Assembly: GCA_035642125.1 (NCBI GenBank)
Contig: DASQSZ010000458.1
Location: 1 to 39,436, forward strand
Direction: 5' to 3'
Length of the DNA stretch: 39,436 nucleotides
DNA from: CALAED01 sp937891035
GTDB lineage: Bacteria; Actinomycetota; Actinomycetes; Streptosporangiales; Streptosporangiaceae
Every line of letters begins with the position of its first letter. Within the stretch, counting starts at the first letter, position 1. Both the position numbers and the translations under genes were made by a program. Under the pieces are notes generated by a model. It did not search any database. It was not told where the DNA came from and worked only from the letters and a program-made list of their open reading frames with translations. This document shows positions 8,347 to 15,659 of the stretch, one piece after another.

Positions 8347-8948
8347 GAGCGACTTCCCGACTTGGCGGCAGAGTACATGGGCACTACCTCACCATGAGGA
8401 CGCAGCGTGAACAGACGGTTCCCGGGGTCGAACTTCGGACGTGGTGGCGGCGGCTTGGCCGCGTCGGCGGTGCCGACATAAAGCCACCCCAAAAGCAGTT
8501 CTCCGGGATCGAGACGGAGCAGATTCAGCACGTGCGTCGAGCGACTCGGCGGGCCGGTGCGCCACATCGCCCCCCAGCCGCGCGCGTGCAGCAACAGTTG
8601 CAGGTTGTGCACCAGGACGGCGGTGGCGGCCAGTTGCTCCCAGTGGGGCACCTTGGGATTTTCGCGCGGCGTGAGCACGATCGAGATCAGCAGCGGCGCG
8701 CGGAGCGGCTTGGCCTCCGTTCTGGCGCGCTCGGCCGCCCGGTCTTGCGGCAGTTCGGCGGCGAACGCCGCGCCGAGCGCCTGCCGCGCCGCGCCGCGAA
8801 CCAGGACGAGTCGCCACGGCCGCAACGACCCGTGATCCGGTCCGGTGGCCGCGTCGGTCACGAGGGCAAGGACTTCGTCATCGGAGGGCGCAGGCGAGGT
8901 CAACCGCAGGGCGCTGCGCCGGCTTCGCAGGGCTTCGATCAACTCCAT
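8343..8948 (-). CDS. Nitroreductase-family FMN oxidoreductase
   Basis: The 201-residue protein opens MELIEALRSRRSALRLT, the FMN-phosphate-binding N-terminus of the nitroreductase family. It continues with DHGSLRPWRLVLVRG, AAVLVHNLQLLLHARGWGAMWRTGP (active-site helix and glycine-rich FMN contact) and LLGWLYVGT near the C-terminus. It fits the short YdjA-like class of about 180-200 residues. ATG 8948 overlaps the upstream stop (TGATG), and the 3' end overlaps the next gene by ATGA. In natural-product clusters such flavoproteins reduce or oxidise small intermediates, including oxazoline-type, C=C and N-oxidised groups. Which applies here is unknown. Confidence 0.9.
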   Translation of the reverse strand: MELIEALRSRRSALRLTSPAPSDDEVLALVTDAATGPDHGSLRPWRLVLVRGAARQALGAAFAAELPQDRAAERARTEAKPLRAPLLISIVLTPRENPKVPHWEQLAATAVLVHNLQLLLHARGWGAMWRTGPPSRSTHVLNLLRLDPGELLLGWLYVGTADAAKPPPPRPKFDPGNRLFTLRPHGEVVPMYSAAKSGSRS

Positions 8949-10468
8949 CACGCGACTCCCTTCGACGAGCGGCCGCCGCTCGCCAGGTGAACCTGCGATG
9001 CGAACCGCGCTTCGGAATTCATGGGCCACAGCGCCGCGGTCGGGCCACCGCGCGGCAACCGCTCGATGTCGCGGCTCAGCGGCCCGGGGGCGTCGGCGAC
9101 CAGCAGATGCTTGGCGACCGATGCGAAGCCCGCCCTGAAGTGGTTCACCGACTTGACCGCGATGACGTCGTATCGGTCCGGCACCACACCGTGCAGCAGC
9201 AAGATCTCTGGATCGAAGACCTGACGGCGCCGGGTGGAGACGATCACGTCCATCGCCCCGATCTCCAGTCGCACACTGGTGCCGAAATCGAGGGTCTTGC
9301 CGCGACGCATGGTCTGCTGCACGACGCGCCCGTCGGTGATGGCCCGCACCGTCGCGGTGGCCCGTACCGGCGGCCCGCTCGCCCAGCCGTGCCGGCCGCC
9401 GAGCGCCACCTCGAGGTCCGCGCCGACGCCGGTGGCCACCGCGGCGGCCACCGCGGACGGATCGTGCACGGTCGCCAGGCAGCCGCGAACCCCGATATCG
9501 ATCATGGCCTGTAGAAGATAGGTGCTATCGCCGACCGCGCCGCATCCCGGATTATCGGTGCCATCGCCGATCACAACCGGCCGGTCCGGCCGGCCGCGGG
9601 CGGCGACCAGCGCGTCCTCGGGGGTCAGCGCCTCGATCCGGAACCGGTCGCGGTTGTCCCAGAGCCAGCCGGCGATCCGCTCGTTCACCGCGTCCGCGTC
9701 CGCGATCGCGTCCGTGCCGTCGGCGACGGTCACCACCGAGGTGGACGCCTGCGGCGTGTCGGAGTAGGGGTAGCCGTGAAAGATCGTGCAGGCGAGCACA
9801 CCGTCCGCGGTCTCGGCGGTCTTGGCAAGCTCGCGTACCTCTGCCGGCGCGCCCGACCAGGTCGTCGACGGTGGCAGCAGCATCGGTAGATTGATCTTCC
9901 TGACCACCGGGCGGGCGTCGCCGCGTGCCTGCGCGATGGCGAGGCCACCCGCAAGCTCCGCGCGGGCGGCCATGTCGGTGTGCGGGTACTCCTGGAAGCC
10001 CACCAGGACATCGACGAGGGACGGCAGTTCGTCGGGCAGGTTGGCGTGTAGATCAACGGTGATCGCCAGCGGGACGCGTGGCCCCGGCAACGCTCGCATC
10101 CGGCGAAGCAACGCCAGGTCCAGGCTGTCCCCCGACACCAGCGTGCCCGCACCGTGCAGATCGAGCAGAATGACGTCGACCGGCCCGGCCGCGCGGGCCG
10201 CCTCCAAGAGCCTTCGTTCGAGGACCTCGTAGGCGGCCGGATCGACGGCGGCCCCCGGCTCGGCGCGCGCGTGCATGGCCGGGATCACGGTCACGCCCGC
10301 ACTTTCACACGCGGCCAGGTACCCGCCGACGCACGTGTTCGTGCCGGTGAACTCCCGCAGGAGATCCGCCCCCTCGTGCACGTCGAAGTCGCTGAGCGAT
10401 GTAGGCCCGCTGATCTCCACCATCAACGTGCTTGACTCGTGCACGATCCCGGCGACCAGTGCCCGCAC
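8948..10468 (-). CDS. M81/MlrC-type metalloenzyme
   Basis: The 506-residue protein starts at GTG 10468, preceded by GGAGG at six bases; an upstream open extension has no such site. It matches the MlrC/DUF1485 family in order: GIVHESSTL near residue 8, FTGTNTCVGGY, LLDLHGAG and TVDLHANLPDE (metal-binding histidines), GFQEYPHTD, FHGYPYSDTP, VIGDGTDNPGCGAVGDSTYLL, then the MlrC C-terminal region with VKSVNHFRAGF. MlrC of the microcystin-degradation pathway is described as a zinc peptidase acting on short linear peptides. Many family members sit in catabolic or biosynthetic clusters with unknown substrates. It lies 32 bases after the RraA-like gene and is coupled to the nitroreductase gene. Confidence 0.88.
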   Translation of the reverse strand: MRALVAGIVHESSTLMVEISGPTSLSDFDVHEGADLLREFTGTNTCVGGYLAACESAGVTVIPAMHARAEPGAAVDPAAYEVLERRLLEAARAAGPVDVILLDLHGAGTLVSGDSLDLALLRRMRALPGPRVPLAITVDLHANLPDELPSLVDVLVGFQEYPHTDMAARAELAGGLAIAQARGDARPVVRKINLPMLLPPSTTWSGAPAEVRELAKTAETADGVLACTIFHGYPYSDTPQASTSVVTVADGTDAIADADAVNERIAGWLWDNRDRFRIEALTPEDALVAARGRPDRPVVIGDGTDNPGCGAVGDSTYLLQAMIDIGVRGCLATVHDPSAVAAAVATGVGADLEVALGGRHGWASGPPVRATATVRAITDGRVVQQTMRRGKTLDFGTSVRLEIGAMDVIVSTRRRQVFDPEILLLHGVVPDRYDVIAVKSVNHFRAGFASVAKHLLVADAPGPLSRDIERLPRGGPTAALWPMNSEARFASQVHLASGGRSSKGVA

Positions 10469-10500
10469 CGTTCCGCCTCCCCGTCCTGGGACGTCCTTCC

Positions 10501-11184
10501 TCAGGACTTCACCATCGAAGGGCCGCCCTGCGCGAGCGGGGCCAGATTGTAGCCATGCCGCCGCCGCGCCTCCCGCAGCGGAACGCCGCGGGCGATGTCC
10601 GCCCGGACGCCCGCCTCCATCGTCACGACCTTGGCGACGTTGGCCGCCGTTTCCTTGACGAGCCGGTCGGGCACGATGACGACGCCGGCGTCGTCGGCGC
10701 AAACCAGGTCGCCGGGGTGCACAGTGGTCCCGCACACGTCGATCGGCTCCGCCACGGCGACGAGCCGTACCCGGTTCTTCCCCGACTTCATGTAGCTGCC
10801 GAGGCTCCAAACCGGATAGTCCAGCGCGCGGATCTCACCGAGATCGCGACAGCATCCGTCGATCACCGTGCCGACCACGCCCCTGCGGTTCGCCACCTCG
10901 CTGAGGATGTCCCCCCACACCGTGCAGTGCGTCCGACCCGCATTCGCGATCACGACGACGGATCCGGCCGGAACGTCGTCGATGAACTCGCCGGCCGGCG
11001 CCGGCTCGCCCGGAGCGACCGGCTCGTAACGCAATGTGTAGGCAGGGCCGACAATCACCCCTACTCCGGACTGACGAGCCAGCCCGGGCAGGCCGCCGTT
11101 GTGTCCGACAAGGTCGAGCGAGTCGCTCACCGCTCCGGTGCCATGCTCCCGAAACAGCGGGATGGGGTCGTGGTCAGTTGTCAA
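10501..11184 (-). CDS. RraA-family aldolase (4-hydroxy-4-methyl-2-oxoglutarate aldolase-like)
   Basis: This 227-residue protein of the RraA/HMG-aldolase fold carries GVIVGPAYTLRY near residue 42, the IDDVPAGSVVVI strand, the catalytic TVIDGCCRDLGEI segment near 128 (DGxxRD), and HPGDLVCADDAGVVIVP. Enzymatic members are metal-dependent class II pyruvate aldolases acting on 4-hydroxy-2-oxo acids. The start is TTG 11184, overlapping the previous stop (TTGA); GGAG lies six bases upstream. Placed between the enolase-superfamily gene and the MlrC gene, it is one of two potential carbon-carbon lyases in operon A. It is one of three RraA-family genes in the window, and the three are clearly divergent from each other. 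Confidence 0.88.
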   Translation of the reverse strand: MTTDHDPIPLFREHGTGAVSDSLDLVGHNGGLPGLARQSGVGVIVGPAYTLRYEPVAPGEPAPAGEFIDDVPAGSVVVIANAGRTHCTVWGDILSEVANRRGVVGTVIDGCCRDLGEIRALDYPVWSLGSYMKSGKNRVRLVAVAEPIDVCGTTVHPGDLVCADDAGVVIVPDRLVKETAANVAKVVTMEAGVRADIARGVPLREARRRHGYNLAPLAQGGPSMVKS

Positions 11185-12305
11185 CGGAACTCCTTCGTAG
11201 TCAGTTCGAGCTCCCGCACTACGTTGACGTCGTCGGACAGCACCGCACCCAGCCCGCTCCCGGGGCCGGGCATCACCCAGCCGGGTTCACAGAACTCGAC
11301 CTTCGGTTCGGCTCCGTCATCCACGTAGTACTCACTGCTGGGACCTACATCGCTGGGCAGGGTCATGTTCGGCAGCGTGGCCAGGGCCAGCGCGCACCAG
11401 CGACCGAGGCCGTGGTCCCATTTCCCGCCGACGAACAGATCGATGCCCTCGGCCTGGCAGAAGTCGTGGATCCGCACCGCTTCCGCCAGTCCACCGACCC
11501 TTCCGACCTTGATATTCGCCATGCGTCCTGCCTTGATGCGGCACGCGTGCCGCATCTCCCGCAGCGAATGCACCTGTTCGTCAAGGCACACCGCGGTCGA
11601 GATCCGTGACTGCAGCGTCGCCGTGGTCTCGATGAGATCCCGGGGAAACGGTTGCTCGATCGCCATCAGATCGCATTCGTCCAGGCGGATGACCTGATCG
11701 AGGTGCTCTTCGGCGTACGCGGCATTGGCGTCGGCGACGATCGGCAGCCCGGGAAACGCGGCGTTGATCTCGCGCAGCGGCTCGAGGTCCCAACCAGGGC
11801 GGATCTTCACTCGGATCCGGCGAAATCCGCTGTCGCGGAAGTGCTCGATATTCGCGAGCAGATGGTCGATCGTCCCTTCGATGCCGGCGGTCGCGCCGAC
11901 GGGCACGGGACGGATCGTGCCTCCGAGTTCCTCGCAAAGAGGCCGTCCCGCCGCGCGGGCCCGAAGGTCCCACAAGGCGCCTTCGACGCCTCCCTTGGCC
12001 TCCTCGTGGCCGTTGATCTCGCGCCACACCGTCTGCGCCGCCCGCGGATCGGTCACCTGCTCGCGCAGCAGCATGGGAGCGAGGTACTGCTCCGTGATGT
12101 ACCACGCTGTTTCGATGGTCTCGTAGTTGTAGAATGGAGTTTCCATCGCGGCGCACTCGCCGAACCCGGAGATACCGCCGGCGTCCACCTCGATCACCAA
12201 CTTGGTCCACGTGTGGTAACGCTGCCAGCGGTTCTCGAACGGACGGGTCAGGGTCGCGGTCACGAATCGCAGAATTATTCGTTCGATATCCAAGGCCGCA
12301 CTCAA
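11181..12305 (-). CDS. Enolase-superfamily enzyme of the OSBS / N-succinylamino-acid racemase group
   Basis: This 374-residue protein has the MLE-subgroup catalytic set: K167 in RVKIRPGWD, metal ligands D192 (ADANAAY), E217 (IEQPF) and D242 (LDEQV), and K266 in NIKVGRVGG. This matches o-succinylbenzoate synthase and N-succinylamino-acid racemase (NSAR). Two changes stand out: the first lysine of the usual KxK is R165, and the GGMIETGLGR segment of known NSAR/OSBS enzymes is GGKWDHGLGR (293-302). No menaquinone genes are nearby, and an M20 deacylase is in the cluster. Epimerisation of an N-acylated amino acid is therefore a better guess than menC. The start is TTG 12305, with GAGGTGAT upstream; the upstream ATG 12313 is in another frame. 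Confidence 0.87.
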   Translation of the reverse strand: MSAALDIERIILRFVTATLTRPFENRWQRYHTWTKLVIEVDAGGISGFGECAAMETPFYNYETIETAWYITEQYLAPMLLREQVTDPRAAQTVWREINGHEEAKGGVEGALWDLRARAAGRPLCEELGGTIRPVPVGATAGIEGTIDHLLANIEHFRDSGFRRIRVKIRPGWDLEPLREINAAFPGLPIVADANAAYAEEHLDQVIRLDECDLMAIEQPFPRDLIETTATLQSRISTAVCLDEQVHSLREMRHACRIKAGRMANIKVGRVGGLAEAVRIHDFCQAEGIDLFVGGKWDHGLGRWCALALATLPNMTLPSDVGPSSEYYVDDGAEPKVEFCEPGWVMPGPGSGLGAVLSDDVNVVRELELTTKEFR

Positions 12306-12312
12306 GGCCGCA

Positions 12313-13725
12313 TCACCTCGCTGCTGTCACTTGTCGTTCCGATGTCGCCGCCTCTATTCGCTGCGAAGGCGGCGGCTCGACCACATGCAGAGCGAGTTTC
12401 TGTCCCCCTTGGAAGACGTTCAGCCGCGCGTTGAGGCTCGCCTTGGAGCCAAATCCAGCGACCTTTCCGCGGAACAGGTAGGTGTCCAAGCTGACCGGCA
12501 TCGCCACCACTCGCGGTGTCTCACCCAGCCGGAGCACCGGGTAGGCGGCCGGGGGCACGTACCGCTGGACGATGAGCCGGTTCTCAAGGGCCCCGGCGAC
12601 CGAACGCTCCCACTCGGCGCGGGAGGCCTCCCGGCCTATCGTGACGCCATCGCCGCGGATGTCGTACGGCACTTTGATCACATACTGCGCGGGATGATCC
12701 TGGACGTGTTCGAGGAGCGGGGTTTCACCGTCGGCCCCCACGGCGTCCTTGCGCAGCTGGCGTGCCCACGGCAGCAGGCGATCGGCCAGGGCGCGTTCCT
12801 CCTCGGTGAACAGCTGGGCGAACCGCGGCTCCCTGGGCAACGCGAGCGCGAGCTTGTTCTCAGCGACGTAGCGGGCGGCGAATGAGTTGACATGGACGAG
12901 CGCGCCCGAGGACAGCACCGCCGCCCAGCGGTCGACCAGCTCGGGATCGGACTCGACCGCGGTCCGCCAGGCCACCGTATTGACCTTGTTCCAGCAGACG
13001 TCGGCGGGCCGATCGCCGAACCGCACCTTGCCATCGGCCAGCCGCACCTGACGCGGATCGGCGACGAAGGCGTGGATCCCGGACCGGCGAAACAGCTCAG
13101 CCATCTCGTGGCTTTCATGGTTCGCCCGGCCGGCGAGCTGGAGTATCGCCACCTGGGGATCGCCGGCGGCGGAGCCGTCGGCTCCCGCGGCGCTCAGACA
13201 GCCGAGCAGCACGTCCAGGAGCGCGGTCTCGTCCGCGAAGCTCAGCCGCGACCAAGCGGGCGGCTCCAGCCCGGCGCGTACCAGCATGTCCCGGACGAGG
13301 TGGTTGACGCGCGGACTGAACAGCGTGCCCGCGGGGGCGTCCGCGTTGTTCTCCAGCAGCCGGAGGCGCTCGCTGCCCTGTTCCAGGTAGCCGTCAAGCC
13401 GACATACCGTCACCGCGTCGCCGAGCCGCCGATCCGCCGCGATGAGTTTCTCCGCAGCCGGTCCGAGGGCATACCACTGACGTATCTCCGGCTCCTCCCG
13501 GTAGCGGCGGACGATCTTTTCCAACAGCTCCACGTAGGCTTCGAGCGCCGGCACGATGCCGGCGGTGGCCACGGAGTCGGTGAACAGCGGCAGCGGGGAA
13601 ACGGGGAACGATGTGTTCTGAAAGCGGGGAGCGTTCCCGACCGCCTCGGCCACGGCCGCCGTGACCCGATCGGGCCGTTCGATGAGGGCCGCCGCGTACC
13701 GACTCGCCGTCAGCCAGTCGATCAT
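12313..13725 (-). CDS. ATP-grasp-like (glutathionylspermidine-synthase-type) ligase, stand-alone
   Basis: The 470-residue product starts at ATG 13725, overlapping the aminotransferase stop (ATGA); the longer open frame upstream is non-coding overlap. Features seen are LLENNADAPAGTLFSP near 130, VCWNKVNTVAWR near 235, TEEERALADRLLPWARQLR near 310, the nucleotide-binding YVIKVPYDIRGDGVTIG near 355, and LIVQRYVPP near 395. The same order appears in the C-terminal half of the 2192-4699 fusion protein, so the two are paralogues. The family assignment (circularly permuted ATP-grasp) is by pattern and is not certain. ATP-grasp enzymes join a carboxylate to an amine through an acyl phosphate. Two paralogues in one cluster suggest two separate amide bonds. 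Confidence 0.75.
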   Translation of the reverse strand: MIDWLTASRYAAALIERPDRVTAAVAEAVGNAPRFQNTSFPVSPLPLFTDSVATAGIVPALEAYVELLEKIVRRYREEPEIRQWYALGPAAEKLIAADRRLGDAVTVCRLDGYLEQGSERLRLLENNADAPAGTLFSPRVNHLVRDMLVRAGLEPPAWSRLSFADETALLDVLLGCLSAAGADGSAAGDPQVAILQLAGRANHESHEMAELFRRSGIHAFVADPRQVRLADGKVRFGDRPADVCWNKVNTVAWRTAVESDPELVDRWAAVLSSGALVHVNSFAARYVAENKLALALPREPRFAQLFTEEERALADRLLPWARQLRKDAVGADGETPLLEHVQDHPAQYVIKVPYDIRGDGVTIGREASRAEWERSVAGALENRLIVQRYVPPAAYPVLRLGETPRVVAMPVSLDTYLFRGKVAGFGSKASLNARLNVFQGGQKLALHVVEPPPSQRIEAATSERQVTAAR

Positions 13726-14699
13726 TTGGCCACCTGCGTCTCGGCCGAGGTCGAGATGGGCCCATTGATCAGCTCGTCGCGCCGGATCGGCGAGAGGTCC
13801 CCCAGGGCACGGAACGAGCCGGCCCCGCGAGCGGCGACGAAATACGCGATTATCAGCGTTCGGGTGAGCGGCGAATCCGGCCAATCGCGGCAGGCCCGGC
13901 CATCGAAAGCGCGCACTGGGGCGATCTCGATACCCGTGCCGCACAGGAACGCCTCGTCCGCTTCGCCCGCGTCCGCACGGGTGAGCCCGGTCTCGCGCGC
14001 CGGGATGCCGTGTTCCTCGGCGGTCCGCAGAATCCAGGCGCGGGTGATGCTCGGAAGCACGTCCTCGGACAAGTGCGGCGTGAGGAGCACTCCATCACGT
14101 ACCAGGAACAGCGCGGCCGTGGGGGCTTCGCAAAGCCGGCCGGCGTGGTTGGTGAGCACGCACCCGTCGAAACCCGCCTCGCGGGCGGCCAACCAGGCGA
14201 GGCGCGGCCCGGCATAGTTGGAGATGTTCTTGGCGGCGGGCGGGAAGACCGAGGTCGGCGCCCGCCGCCAGTCGCTGATAGTCAACGACATCGCCTCTGA
14301 GCGGGCAAGCCATCGTTTTCGGCCCATCGGCGTGGCGGTCACGGTCAACGCCGGCAGGGCCTCGGTACCGAGGTCGCCGGCGTTTGCGGCCGTGACCGCT
14401 ACCCGCACATAGGCGTCTTCATGGATGTCGTTGCGGTGGATGAGTTCCTCGATGAGCGCGGGCAGCCGGTCGACACCCGGATCGGGAAGGCGCATCAAGG
14501 CCAGTGAATTCCGCAGCCGTTCGATGTGCTCGTCGAGGAGGAAGGGCCGAGGAGAAAGGGTTCGGTCGATCTGGGAGTAGATGCGGATGCCCTCAAACAC
14601 GGAGATCGCATAGCGCATCGCCAAGCTGTCGATGCTGACTTTCGCCTCGTCTCGTGTGACCCAACGATCGGCGAAGTACACATGCGGACAAGCGACCAC
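13722..14699 (-). CDS. Class IV PLP aminotransferase (branched-chain/D-amino-acid aminotransferase fold)
   Basis: The start is GTG 14699, with AGGAGG eight bases upstream, giving 325 residues. Family features are AMRYAISVFEGIRIY near 27-41, the arginine-rich turn RPFLLDEHIERLRNS, AYVRVAV near 100, the PLP lysine in AKNISNYAGPRLAW near 160, CEAPTAALFLVRDG near 195, and FLCGTGIEIAPV near 265. This fold includes IlvE, D-amino-acid aminotransferase and 4-amino-4-deoxychorismate lyase. The FEG and GTGxEIxPV signatures favour a branched-chain-type transaminase. A separate housekeeping-like IlvE lies at 35825-36958, so this copy is probably dedicated to the pathway. The natural partner would be the oxo acid made by the aldolase two genes upstream. 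Confidence 0.9.
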   Translation of the reverse strand: MVACPHVYFADRWVTRDEAKVSIDSLAMRYAISVFEGIRIYSQIDRTLSPRPFLLDEHIERLRNSLALMRLPDPGVDRLPALIEELIHRNDIHEDAYVRVAVTAANAGDLGTEALPALTVTATPMGRKRWLARSEAMSLTISDWRRAPTSVFPPAAKNISNYAGPRLAWLAAREAGFDGCVLTNHAGRLCEAPTAALFLVRDGVLLTPHLSEDVLPSITRAWILRTAEEHGIPARETGLTRADAGEADEAFLCGTGIEIAPVRAFDGRACRDWPDSPLTRTLIIAYFVAARGAGSFRALGDLSPIRRDELINGPISTSAETQVAK

Positions 14700-14719
14700 C
14701 GAATTTCCTCCTCGACCCG

Positions 14720-14745
14720 CTGTCGAGGCGGACCCGCCTCGACAG
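14720..14745 (-). promoter_or_regulatory. Perfect hairpin in the leader of the class IV aminotransferase gene
   Basis: Twelve-base perfect arms (CTGTCGAGGCGG and its complement) with a 2-base loop occupy 14720-14731 and 14734-14745. They sit in the 112-base gap after the diiron oxidase gene, just upstream of the AGGAGG of the next gene. It could be an attenuating terminator, an RNA-processing site or a structure controlling translation. Confidence 0.6.
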
Positions 14746-14811
14746 CCCTCGGCCCTGTCAGCCCTCAACCCAGGCCGGCCCGCGAGCGGGCGACCAGCTC
14801 CATCGGCGTGG

Positions 14812-15570
14812 TCAACCGGAATACCGGAAGACCGGCTCGCTCGGGTCGTACGCCTCGCGGAGGATGGCGTCGAAGTGCGTGTGCCTGAGCTCGATCGCCG
14901 TCGCCAGCGACTCCTTGGCCCTGGACCGCAGTTCCGGCGTGTCGCAGTACCGGGCGAGCATTTCGCGAAGAGGCTCCGTGTGCTCTTCCTCCAGATCGCT
15001 CACCGCTTCGTGATCGGAGTCACTCGAAGCGTGATGCTTGAAGAATTCATAGCCCCACTCCGGAATTCCGTACGCGTCCCGCATCACCGCCATCATGCTT
15101 TTGCCGCTCTCATTGGTGATCGGAGGCTGACCCTCCATGAGCAGCAGCACCGATGCGACACCCTCGGTAAAGTGCACGTTGCTGTTGCAGCAGGCGTTCT
15201 TGTTGTGCTCGATCAGCGCTTTCGTCTCCGGGAAGAGCGGCACGTCCGGAAGGGTGGCGGGGTCAACGCCGACCGAGCGTCCGAAATCCTCGAACGTCTC
15301 CACGTGGCGCTTCGAATTGGACAGTCCCCCTGTCTCCTCCTCGTAGGCGTTCTCGATCAGCGATCGGCGGATCGCGATGTCGTCCACCCGGGACGCCACA
15401 CCGGTCAGGTTGCGCGTCCACCAGCTCTTGATGGGCCAGCGCTGTACCACGAAGGTCTGCAGTAGCCGCTCGGTCGCCTTGCCCGCGAGAATCGTCTGGT
15501 AGAGCGGGCTGGTGGTCTTACGGCGCTGGTGGATCATCTCTTCCAGTTCGGTCACGAACTCTTCGCCCAT
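14812..15570 (-). CDS. Haem-oxygenase-like diiron oxidase/oxygenase (HDO; CADD/BesC/SznF relative)
   Basis: ATG 15570 follows GAGAGGAAAG; the frame is open upstream but without another ribosome binding site. The 252-residue helical protein shows a full six-ligand HDO pattern: ENAYEEETGG...RHVETF (E79 and H89), E136 in HFTEGVAS, and HxxxDxxH at H180, D184 and H187. The spacing of the last triad equals that of CADD. HDO enzymes use two irons and oxygen for unusual reactions on amino acids or fatty acids: C-C cleavage (BesC), N-oxygenation (SznF), one-carbon excision (FlcE), and desaturation or azetidine formation (PolF). It lies second in operon A, between aldolase and aminotransferase, so an amino-acid or oxo-acid substrate is likely. 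The cofactorless PqqC/TenA branch is less likely because the metal ligands are present. Confidence 0.88.
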   Translation of the reverse strand: MGEEFVTELEEMIHQRRKTTSPLYQTILAGKATERLLQTFVVQRWPIKSWWTRNLTGVASRVDDIAIRRSLIENAYEEETGGLSNSKRHVETFEDFGRSVGVDPATLPDVPLFPETKALIEHNKNACCNSNVHFTEGVASVLLLMEGQPPITNESGKSMMAVMRDAYGIPEWGYEFFKHHASSDSDHEAVSDLEEEHTEPLREMLARYCDTPELRSRAKESLATAIELRHTHFDAILREAYDPSEPVFRYSG

Positions 15571-15659
15571 GGGGCACTTTCCTCTCGCCTGCGGATGAAG
15601 TAAAACGCAATTGACCCGAATTTCGGAGTCATCTGCCGGGATTTTCCGGAATACGGAAC

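Noticed and set aside
11181..12305. menC (menaquinone synthesis)
   Set aside because: No other men gene is present, the substrate-loop motif differs, and the gene is translationally coupled to biosynthetic neighbours.
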